From: Timema cristinae
Taxonomy: Eukaryota; Arthropoda; Insecta; Phasmatodea; Timematidae
NCBI GenBank assembly: GCA_039000515.1
Contig: JBCFYV010000012.1
Location: forward strand, 123,782,605-123,846,604
Reading direction: 5' to 3'
Length of the DNA stretch: 64,000 nt
Shown: piece by piece, positions 18,601 through 30,600 of the stretch
Layout: each line of letters opens with the position of its first letter
How positions within the stretch are numbered: the stretch's first letter is position 1
Translations under genes and position numbers: made by a program
Notes under the pieces: generated by a model
Told to the model about the DNA's origin: nothing
The model's input: only the letters and a program-made list of their open reading frames with translations
Databases searched by the model: none

Positions 18601-21600
18601 TACATCGGGCAGACAAATATGTCATACTGTGATTTTCAAGACTTAAACACCTTTAAATCTAGTGGTTAAATATTGAATTATAAATTTAATTTATTATGTT
18701 GACAATATGTCCATATTTAAATATCTTAAACATTGACTTTGACCTTTTAACATTTTAAATGAAAAGTGATAACTATGTTGAAACATAAAAAAGAAAAATA
18801 TTTGTTTAATGTTGGTGTCCCAATTTTTTACAGCCTCCACAACTCTAAATCCAGCTTTGCTGAAATATAAATATAAGTAAAGTGCTTGAAAAATAATCTT
18901 TAATTGAAGAATAATCATATTTTTTGACATTAATTTGCATTAATTCGATTTTCTAATGAGCATTGTTTCATCTAAAAGGATTATTTCATATTTTTCCTAT
19001 AGGTAGCACACACTTAATATCAAGTTTTGTTTTTATTGTTTGTTAAACAGAGTCATGCTCTTTATTGTTGCTTATGGCAGACATATTGGAGTAGGAATGT
19101 TGGAGAAACATAGGACAACAAGAAAAAATAATATTGGTGAAATGACGAATAAAGAGAACTGTAATTAAGAAAGGCAAGAAGCTTAATGCCCAAGGATGAG
19201 ATGCAAAGTGTAGAGGAGGAATGGGAAAGGTTTCAGAAAAGTTTGGTGGGAGTTGAAGAGGAGGTATGTGGGAAAAGACATCATGGTGGGTCGACAGAGT
19301 AAAGGAAATATTGGAGGAGAATAACAAGGCATTAAAAACTAGCTTCAAAAATAGGAACAAGGACATGGAGGAAGAGTATAGGGAGAAGAAGAGCAAAGCA
19401 TGTGTTACAGGAACCCAGTAAGGATTAGATGCAAAAAATTAACAAAGATGCTGCGAAGTAACGTAGAGGGAAGTGAGAAGGTGTTATATAGTCAGGTATA
19501 AAACAGAAGGAGAGATAAAAGATAATAAGTTAGAATAATGGATGAAGACGGGAGAAGCATAAAAGGAACTATGGATGGAATATTTTTAAAATATGTTCAA
19601 CCCGAAAGATTAGGGGGATGAAAGTGTATCAGAAGAGTATGAAGAATTAGCATATTCCACATGGAAAGGGGTAGGGGATGCATTAAAGAGGATAAAACTG
19701 GGAAAAGCACAAAATGGGGACGAACTTACTTTGGAAATAAGAGCTGAAGGAAAAGCAGGAATACAGTGGTTATATAGGATGATGAGAGTGATATGGAAGG
19801 AGAATAAGATACCGTAATACTGGAAGAAGGGAATTATAGTGACGATTTTCATAAAAAACAGAACGGGGTGTACGAATTATATCATATGCCACTATACAAG
19901 AAAATATGAAAATATACTTTAAATGAAATAAAATGATAAGGGGGAGAGAGGAACAGCACAGATTTAGGGAACAGAGCCCTACCATAGGCATTGATCTTTG
20001 CTATACAACAGCTGATGGAAATAAAGTATCACTTATGAAGAACTTGGTAATGGTATTTATGAATGTGGAGAGCTATGGAGGAAGCTGGAGTAGAAAAAGA
20101 AGTAATGAAAGTGAAGAGAGTGTAGGAGGATAGGATGAGTTATGTTAAGACGGAGAAGGGGTGCACGTAGTAGTTCCAAATTAAAAATTGGAGTGAAGCA
20201 GGGAAGTGCTCCTTCACCATTATTATTTGGATTGGTAATGGAAATGGCCATGAATAAAATGACAAGGAACCTCGGGGAGGAAATAATGAAAGCCATTATG
20301 TCTGTTGATGACTTGATGGCAAGGGGGGAAGAAGGAAGAGAAAGTACAGGAATATAATTATAAAATGAAAGAGTACGGAATTAAACTTAAGTGGTGAAGT
20401 GAGGGTAATGCTTAGTAAAGCTATAAGGTTGTATGGAGTAGAAAGGACAGCAGGGAGAGTTGTTCTATAGGCGTGTAAGGGACCTAATATGTAGAAGAGA
20501 AGTGCCCTTGAATTGTCAGGAAATGCTGTATAGAAAATACGTTGTACCCATAGTCACATACGCAGTTTAAAATGGAATATAAGAGGGATTAAGAAAGTGG
20601 AGGTTATGTAAATGAAGTTTGTGAGAATCATGTTGTCACGAGGAGAAACGGGCTTAGGAATGAAGTTATCGGCGGAAAAGTCGGGGAGTACGTAGGATAG
20701 AAAAGGAAGACAAGGGTGAGATGTTATGGTAATGTAAAGAGGATGGTGAAAGTTTCTTCTCTATCCCTCTTTTTATACCCCTCCACCAATTGCTAATATT
20801 TATTGTTGGCACCTAAAATCCTACGTCCCTGTTCTCCGACTTATTTTACAAACTACCTTCAGTTGGTCCTCGACTAGTTTCTCTTGCGTTAGGCGAAATC
20901 TCCTACCATGGGGATCACAATGTGGGTGAAGCCGAGTAGGCTACCCCAAGATATTACGGAGAGACATCAGAAACATCCCCAAACTTGCCTGTCAGTGAAT
21001 ACAGCCAAAAATAGGGGAGACGGGGGAATTAACTTATCACCTAAGCCTCCCCACTTCATCCGAATCGTGGCCACTAGATACTTGGTGATAGCTACCCGCA
21101 CAAATGGGCCACTACTACTGAGTTTCTGTACCATAAATTATTCCACTATTATAAGTAATGACAATAAAAATAAACAAGTCACTGCCACGTCAACAGCGCA
21201 GGTAAAATTGCCGTAGACCTACAAAACTCGGCACACTCCAATCGTGAAATACGAAAGGGCCTATTATTGTGCTACTTTGAGTTTACGTGCAACAATGGGG
21301 CACGGTAGATTAATTAAATAATTAAGATATCCTCTCGTGTGTGTATAATGGAGACACTGGTAGAATGATTAATAACTTATGCTCTTAATCAAAATACTTC
21401 CATTCCACCACGAGCCAGAAGCACGTGGCGTACCTTCTGGGTAGGCCTGGGATCCCTGCCGGTAAAAGGGCGAGGTCCTAGTAATTCAATCTGGGGTGAG
21501 CCTACGCTCCTGATAAGACCTATTCTCTTAGGCATGGATTTACGTTAATCCTAGCACACACACACACACACACATGAATATATCTTTCCCTAGCTAGGAA

Positions 21601-24600
21601 CAACGACTCGCCCATTTCGAATGACCAAACTAAGTTGCTGCTGACAGATAGCACTGAGCACTTGTAATCACAATCACTTTGTAACGATGAAAGAAGTATA
21701 AATTATTGTACACAATAAAACCTAACATAAAATAAGTATTTGGTGGGGAATAAACGGGTGGGCGTACATTATCCTCGTGCCATGCTCCTGGCTAACTGGA
21801 GTTACTGGACTGCTAAACGGGGTTGGGAATTCATTGACATTGACCTTACACGACCCCGATCAAGCTTCGCGAAAGTCTCCACAGATAACATCACCGTCCA
21901 GGCTCATAAGAGAAGTTACAGAAGTTTACCCCGCTGGCATGGCAAGCGCAAAAGTCCCTTACGATTTAAAAGGAGATATGTATGTAGTATTTATATAGGA
22001 AGACAGCAAGGAAGACCAAGAAATAGATGGGAGGAGCACGTAATAGAAATTGTGTGAGAGGTGAAAGAAGAATAGGAAGGATAGAGGAAGCAAGTGGCAT
22101 TTTAGTAAACTGGCCCGGCCACAGGCTGGAAACAGATTATGATTATAATGCCATGAAGCTATTTTTCCTGCAACTAACAAGACAAACGCCTTTATCCAAT
22201 GACCCGAAATGATGCTATTCCCACTATGTGTCATCTCTCAATTTGATGTAAGTACCGCTTGTCCCACTTGCTACCGAACTCGACATTTCTTTAATAATTT
22301 CAACACTAGTGAAGATATTGCAACGTAATTGGAATCGGACTTATCTCATTTTGTGAGAAATGTGATGCCATCATAACATATGTTGGAAGTGTGTACCATT
22401 TGCGCCCAGACAGGACTAAACACGGTGCACCATATTTTGGAAAGTCCTTGCTGGTACGTCCGCTGTCACTGCCTGAATTTCTTCGGTGATTTGTGCTTTC
22501 AAGACGTTTATGGTTAGTGTTTTATTTTGGTGATCTCTCCCTTTCATATATCCCCATAAAAATAATAAGGTGGCGTCAGATTGAGCAAGCGCGGTGGGCA
22601 AAGTCCCTTCGAAATGACGTGTTTGCCGAAACGGGGCTGAATTCGGACAATGTTGGCGGGTTATGTCGCACCACCCCTGCTAGAAATAGCCAGTGAATTG
22701 TTCCGCGTCCAATGTATTTACACAGATGTTGAAGATGTTCATATTTGCAGCTGTTAATATGGTTGCATCGAAAAAGATGGGACCAATTATTTGCCGCTGG
22801 GACATCTCATACCAAACACCAATCTCATCTGAATGAAGGGGTTCTTCATGTATCGCGTTAGGATTTTCACTTACCCAAATACAATAATTTTGAGAATTAA
22901 CGTATCCCGTCAGGTGAAACCACGCCTCGTCCGAGAACCAAGTGTAGTCCAGGATGCCCGGATTTTCCTGAAGAAATGTCTGAAACCATCGAAATAAGCA
23001 ACTCTTTTCCCTTGCTCAACCTATTTTAATCCGCGGACCACGGTGATACGGTACACATGAAGCTTCACTTTTTTCGCAGCACATTGATAAATGCTTTTGG
23101 ACAACCCTGATTCCTGTGAAAGTCGGCGCATTGACTTCTTGGGAGACGCCAATAGTCGGTCCTTGATATTCTGGATTGTTTCCTCCTGCTTGGTAGTCCA
23201 ATAAAGTCCCCTTGGTCTCCACTTTCTTTGACAAGGCCCAAATGCTGGACCTGATCGGTGGATATTGGTGTCCAAACTTCTCCATGAATTGCTGTTGACA
23301 ACACTTTTATCGATTCTGTTTTCCATAAGTGCGAACAATAAGTACACTAACACTCACGAACAACAACTATTGTGTAGACACCCTCAGCCGAATGACAGAA
23401 CAACAGACCAGTAGAGAGGTCCGCTACTCCGTGTCGCAACAATTAGAGGCTCTACACTACAGACATTCCTTTCATTTCTCACACAACGAACGTACTCATG
23501 TCCAAATTTCGTTGCAATATCTTCATTATGGCCCGTCTACAACCAAACGCACCCGCTTGTCGGACTCGCAACTACGCAATAACGTAATTTTGTCTGTCTA
23601 CAATAGCTTACGCAAACACAATCGTATGTCGGAACTGTCGTACCAGCTTGTCGGGACGAGATGAACATTGTCCATCTCTTGCGTTTATGTAGTTGCGTTG
23701 GCTTGCGTTCAGCCAATCAAAAAAGAAATATGGTTGGACTACTAAAATCAAATAATTTGAAGTTATTTGGTCTATGACAAAAACTATTGGAAATGTGTAG
23801 TAATGAATACAGGATTTCCAATTAAAATCATGTGTATTTATCCAGTTATATATTTTTTAAATATTTATTTCTTATTTGAAAACATTAATATGAATTTGAC
23901 TTTAATAGTCATCATTGATGTTTGTTCCTATTGGTTGAAATTACGTTTTACGACTTTTCATTGTAGACAGTTTATTTTGTATTTAATAAAAGCGTAATTA
24001 CGAGTGCATTTGCGATTGCGTAGTTGCGAGTCCGACAAGCGGATATGTTGGTTGTAGACTGGCCCTTAGTGTTAGTTATTAAAGAAATGCCGGGTTTGGT
24101 AGCGAGTGGAACAACCTGTATTATATTTTAATGACCGCTCTAAAAGGGCGATGATGCTACACAAATAAAACTCTTGCGTGTGCGTTAATAAAATATAAAC
24201 TTAATAATATCTAACTATTCATGTTCATATTTGTGTTGCCTACGATTTAGTATTTATTTAAGCTATTATTAGATATTACCATATTTTATATTCTTTAGTA
24301 CTTACACAAGAAAGTAGATTATTTTAACCAATCAGAAGATGATTTTCTTTTAATTTGAATATAATTTGTGTTATATTCGAGTTTGCTGCTTCTTAATGTT
24401 GTATATTTATGTACTAAATGTGCGTGTCTGGGCTACATTAGCCTTAAGATTGCGTCTGTAAACCTTGACGGTACCAGAATAAATCCATATTACAATAAAT
24501 TGATCCACTCGCGTCTCATTTTCATGTTTCTTCATATTTTAAACACTTTGAATTTTGTGCTTCGGAAATATTTTGCATTAGTATCGTTCACGTACACGTC

Positions 24601-27600
24601 TTGTTAGATAAATACTTTATCGTACTACACAGTGCTCGTTCCGCGTGTTTGAACCCAATAGAAAGAAGAAGAAAAACTAAAGAAGACCCAATTGAGTTGG
24701 TGCACCTGGTGCTACAAGCCACAAGGCAATCATCAGAAAATCTGGTCAAACACTGCCTATATTATCTGCAAGTTGTTATGTAAGTATAATGTATTTATTA
24801 TTCTAGCTTAGACCACACCTAAATAAACATTGTAATATTAAAAACAGAGATATTACCGTGATTTATTTATAACATTTTCAGGAATTTAAAATGGTGTTAA
24901 ATTGGTACTGAATTGAGGTTAGTAAGACCTGTGTCAGCAAAAACTTGTGGGAATGTTTTTAGTCTACGTTCATATAATGGTGTTTTTGATTGGCATCCAA
25001 AAACTGATATAGTTTGATTGTATTATAAAGCCCAACCACATTTATTTCAAAGGACCGGCGTCTATTTGATGTAGGCCTACTTGGCCTTGCAGCATGATTC
25101 TGCCCCCAATTTCACTCAACTCGTGTTTTAGATCGCCTCCAAAATCGGGTTGACAATTATACACATTCATGCATGAATAATAAATCGGACAAAGCGTGGT
25201 TTTTAGTAACTTCTATTTGACAATTAGTGAAACTGTGGTAAAAAAAAAGTCTGATATTTTTCATTAAATTTGTAATTTAAAGATGGTTTACTATTAAATA
25301 CCTTAAACGCTGCTCTAGATTATCCCATTCGTGTTGTATGTCCTGCCCACCATAAGCTGCGATATTTAATCGTCCTAACAGTGTCTAGTGATGAGTACAG
25401 GTTATGTAACTCATCATTATGTAACCTCCACTCCCAAGTACTGTCATCCCTTTTTGGACACAATATCTTACTAAGCACCTTGTGTTTGAGAGAGCAACTG
25501 GTAAAATTATTGTTTTAAATATTCAGAGTTCTACATTCCTAGAAAATGGGGTGAGATGTTAATTTACTGACAGAATAAGAGCATGTGTTTCCTGGCTGTA
25601 TTCTTTTATAATTTTAATTCTAATATCATTTCTAGTTAAAATTGTTCCTAAATATTTAAACTTACTAACCATGTCACATGACCTGTTAGTAATCTCTAAA
25701 TTATTGCCCTCAATCTGTGTTCTCTGTGATCATTTCTACTCATTAGGCCTGTTATTCCACCTCTTCCTTTGTTCTGATGCCTGGTCTCTTTTTCAAGATA
25801 TTACATCCTAGTGTGAGGAAACAATTGGAATAATTGGGTCTCTAAATATTTGAAATGGTTTGTTTGTAACCTAACATTACCAAAATATTTTATTATTATC
25901 AAAATACAAATCAAACTCTCACAAATTGATCAGTGTTCTTCCCAGGGCCTCTTGACTGGAACACTTCCCTTCCCCCCTTTCCTGTGTCTACTTACCTCCC
26001 GGCTAAAATCATTGGGGTTTATTAGCACCACATCTTACTACTCGTTTGGGTTATAAACTTGTGTACCCACATTTGCGTGGTGGTAAAGTGGAAACTCATA
26101 TATTTTTTTTTAGGGGAACCTCAGTACACTCGACCGAGATTTGAATATTGATCTCCCTGTCATTGGCAGTCCAGTGTACTGCAATAGTAGCATCTTAGAC
26201 CATGCGACCACCAAAGCAGATAAAATTCACTTTGTTGTACAAATCCTCAAATACGGTATTGCAACCTATCTCGCTGCTCCTGCCCGGCCAGTTACTAATG
26301 CGGCTCAGCTGCTGACGTTTTAGGAGAACATTATCAATACGCCTCTAACTAAAACACTAACATATAACTTTTAAAAAAATGGAGGAATAATATAACCCAT
26401 ACAAAAGATTCAACTTAAAATACAAAAATAGACAAATTCATTAAAAATAGTTTATCAGTATTTTATGAATATAAACTTCTCAACCTAACAAAACCTACAC
26501 TTGTATGTATCTACAAAATAAAAGATTAGTTTTATAAAAAGTGTAGAACTATTAAAATGTTGTCACTATTATTTTTAAGTTATTTGTTAAATACAAAAAT
26601 AGAATTTGGATGGAATAGAACCAAGAAGGCATTTTTGTGCGCATTATTATAGTTAACTAAGGACTGATATTACAAAACATCATCATTCCTAATATTGGTG
26701 GTTCCTTATTATTTCTATGTTTTTTTATTTAGAACTGCGTCTTAACTACCCGTTTGGGTTATACGCTTTATTAATCTTGATAAGTAGTTTGTGAATAATA
26801 AGTCATTTGGGCGATCTATCCAGTCCACCTCATTACACCCTATCTCTATCTTGAGGTATTTATATCCAGTACACGTCATTACACCCTATCCCTATCTTGA
26901 GGTATTTATATCCAGTCCACCTCATTACACCCTATCTCTATCTTGAGGTATTTATATCCAGTACACGTCATTACACCTTACCTATTTCAGGTCCATTCTA
27001 ATGTCATCCTCCCATCTGCGTCTAGGTCTTCCCAATGATCTCTTCCCATTGGGTTTGCCAGTCTGTCCCTGAACAAGGTTCTAGATTCTCCCTTTCACGC
27101 TGCATGTCCTGCTCACAGTAATTTAGGAGACGTGATTATCCTGTGTGTGCTACTCATCATTATGTAGCCTCCACTCCCCCATATCATTGTACATTTTACA
27201 AAGCACCTTGTTTTCAAACACCCTAAATTTGTTTTCATCGTTTTACACCCATAGAGAACAACTGATAAAATCATTGTTTGATAGAAAGCGTAATAGTCCC
27301 TATGGTTATTAATTGGTAGTTAATTGCTCAGAATAATTATTTGTCAATCTAATAAAAGTTTAAATTATCTATGACTAATTATCTCACTCAATTGACTAAA
27401 GTTAAATCTTGTTTCATGACTTAATTTCATTATATGTGTCCTTCCTTTACAGTAAGTTCGTGATATCATCCTCCCTCCAATAATAATAATAATAATAATA
27501 ATATGTGGCTATAGGGCACACAGTCCTGCTAGCTCAGAGTAAATGACTCGTCAAATAAAGAAACTGACCACTTTGGTCACAAATATTTATTTACTACTTT

Positions 27601-30600
27601 GAAACAGACTGTTTAACTAAAGTTGACCACCAACAAACACTGTGGGTTTGTATGATCACACGAGTGAGCCAGCATCAGCGATATCAGCCGTGTGGGTTCA
27701 TTCGGGGTCAGTCTGACCTTGTGCCATGATAAGGCTGGAGGGAATTGCTGATAACACAATTAATGTTTAGTGACTTGTTGATTGTTTATAGCCATTTGTT
27801 TCCTTGTAAATGTGTTTATAACGGTGACTAAAACATGTCCGCCATCCTGCCTCTGTATTGGAAGGACAATAAACCATGTAGGTAGGCCCACGACTCGGGG
27901 TAGCACAAATGATTGTTTATGTTTTATTGTTTCAATTTGTGGGGCAGTCTTGTGTGGTTGTTTTTTGGCCTAGAGAAAAAACAGAACTCAAGGTCGTTTC
28001 AGCTTGAAATATGGATTAGTCGTTATTTAAACGTGTGTGACTTGTATTAAGTCTGAGAATTAAATGTGTTTGCTCTGTTATTTTGTTAGTTTTAGAACAT
28101 TGCCTCCTAATGGAAATGTTGGTGTCCTGTTATTGTCTTAGACTGTACACGATATAACCTTGCTCTCTTTGCCCTCGCAGATCCGAAACCGGCCCAAGAG
28201 ATGACCAATCCCAAGTCCGGACGTAAGAAAACGCACAGCGCCAATGGTCAGCCGAGAAGACATGCCCCGCCTTCCAGAGAGGACGGAAAGGATCAGCGTA
28301 AGTCCCTGGTGCTGTGGAGACACCCACTCAAGACCCTGGAGTACTGCGGCAAGGAACTACTCTTTGACCTGCACACCTACAGCGCCAAGTGTCTCGAGTA
28401 CAGACTCACTTTGGTTGCAGCGGCGCTAGTGTTGGCACTGCTTGTCACACTCTTTCACATCGACGGGGCACACCAAGCCGGCATGCAACTGGTCTACAAG
28501 AAGGCGGCATGGTACCTCTACTGGGTGGGACTGGGCGTGCTTTCTTCCGTAGGACTGGGTACGGGCCTTCACACCTTTGTGCTCTATCTTGGCCCACACA
28601 TCGCATCCGTGGCGCTAGCAGCTTATGAGTGTGGGGCACTAAACTTCCCCGAGCCTCCATACCCCGACCAGGTGCTATGTCCTGAGATCCCGGACAAGCG
28701 CTGGCCGGCCACAGTTTGGAACATCATGTCCAAAGTGCGATGGGAGTCCATGATGTGGGGCATTGGTACAGCCTTAGGGGAGCTGCCCCGTATTTCATGG
28801 CGGGCCGCCAGGCTCTCGGGACACAACCCCGAGGATGAGGATGACATGCGGGAGTTTGAGGAGCTCCAGCGCAAAAAGAGGCGGCCGGAGCTCATGACTT
28901 TAATGGACAGATCCAAACTCTTTGTTGAGAAGTTGGTGGACCGCGTCGGCTTCTTCGGGATATTCATCTGTGCGTCGATCCCCAACCCCCTTTTTGACCT
29001 GGCAGGAATCACTTGCGGGCACTTTCTGGTTCCATTCTGGACGTTCTTTGGGGCCACTGTTCTGGGCAAGGCAGTTGTCAAGGTCCACCTGCAGAAAATA
29101 TTTGTGATAGTCGCCAGTGACGAGAGTTTTGTTGATATAATAATCTCCCCACTGGTACATGTGCCTGGGTTCGGGGCTCGGCTGCAGACTCTGGTTAAAA
29201 AGGTGCTTGCGTCTGAGAAGGCCAAATACCATCGGAAGGTTGAGGAGGAGGCTTTGCCGGAAGCTGGTGGCAGCATTATGTCGAGCCTGTTTGAGAAGTT
29301 TGTCATCGGTATGGTGGCGTACTTCCTCATCTCCATCATCAACTCGCTGGCACAGAGCCACCATAAACGGTTAAGTAAGCGTGTTCCTAGCAGCGGAAGG
29401 AAGCGAGCGACAGATTGATACCGGCGTGTGAATTCTTAGGGACAGGACTTTGGGAGGGGGAGGGGAGTGTTGAAAACTCTAATACTCGCTTGTCAATAAT
29501 GTTAGAACAAATTTGAAATTTCATACAGTAACGAATTAAACCTGGTTCTCATTTTTAACATGCATAAAAAAATGAATATAAGGCAACTTGTATAAACTGT
29601 CGCAAAGTGTTCTATGGAATGCGTATCAACTTGTCCAATGATCAGTAGTCTTATTAAATTGTCTTGATTTTGTGAAACGCTCAGTCATTTCTTGGGCAAT
29701 AAGACTGGTAGATATTTAAAACAGAATTCTAGCTCAGCAATTTGTAAATGTTTTTAAATTCCTTCTGATAAAATTTCAGGAACTATGGGATTGTTTTTAT
29801 AAACTCCTCAAAAGTGTGCATTTCGACTATTTACTAATAGCAAGCGTGTGTTCCCCGCATTTCCTCCAGACCTGTTCCAGTTGATTGTGGTGTGAACACC
29901 TCTGATGCCTGGACCACCAAATGTCTTACGCCAAAACGCCGAATGGTTTGAACTGATCGGCATATCACGGTTAGGTGTGCTTGGGGTTCAAAATATGTTA
30001 AAGACGACAAACTGTCCATTGAAAACTTTTATACATTCACTTTTACAAGAAAATAATACAAGACCAACTACACAAAAAAACAACTTAATTTCTCCCCAGT
30101 GTTTGTATTATACCGCATATCGTTTTAGTGTTGACTCTTTTAATGGGGGTATTTTCATCCTGCCAGAAGGGTTGCTGTGATTACAGCTTGTTGACGGTAA
30201 AGTGAATGCTGGTAAAAATGTTTTTATACATTATAAACGTTGCTGCTATATTATTTATAATATAAACTAAATAGGCTACATAATATATTATATAAATTAT
30301 GCACCGAGATATTTTATTCCGCTCACTCCAGGTTGGAACCATCGGAGTGACATTGTTTAGATATAAAATTCTCAATTTAATAATAATTTTGTTTCTTTCA
30401 CACTTTGCAACACATTTCCTCCAATAATGTCCCTACTGTAGTCTAACTGCAGTTTGTTTGACATTGTTCTTTATTTAGTCTCGGCCAGAGTAACCCTAGC
30501 TGTGTTATGAGCCTGGTGAGTTACAGATTAAAGGGTTGAGTTTTTTTTTTTAAACACCAAATCACTGTTATGGTTAATAATTCCTAATGTGTTTCCAACC

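Larger units (their letters stand above)
22249..24120 (-). mobile_element. Tc1/mariner-type element with long terminal inverted repeats
   Basis: Inverted repeats of about 120 bp: left CCACTTGCTACCGAACTCGA, CATTTCTTTAATAATTTCAA, GAAGATATTGCAACG; right in reverse CCACTCGCTACCAAACCCGG, CATTTCTTTAATAACTAACA and, past a nested MITE, GAAGATATTGCAACG. The outer ends lie beside TA. The transposase relic is on the minus strand inside. Confidence 0.78.

Noticed and set aside
20142..20357. Functional reverse transcriptase
   Set aside because: The catalytic YADD is SVDD and the frame is broken many times around it.
28623..29364. Long minus-strand frames (239 and 154 codons) over VMP1
   Set aside because: Antisense shadows of the VMP1 coding frame; no homology or splice context.
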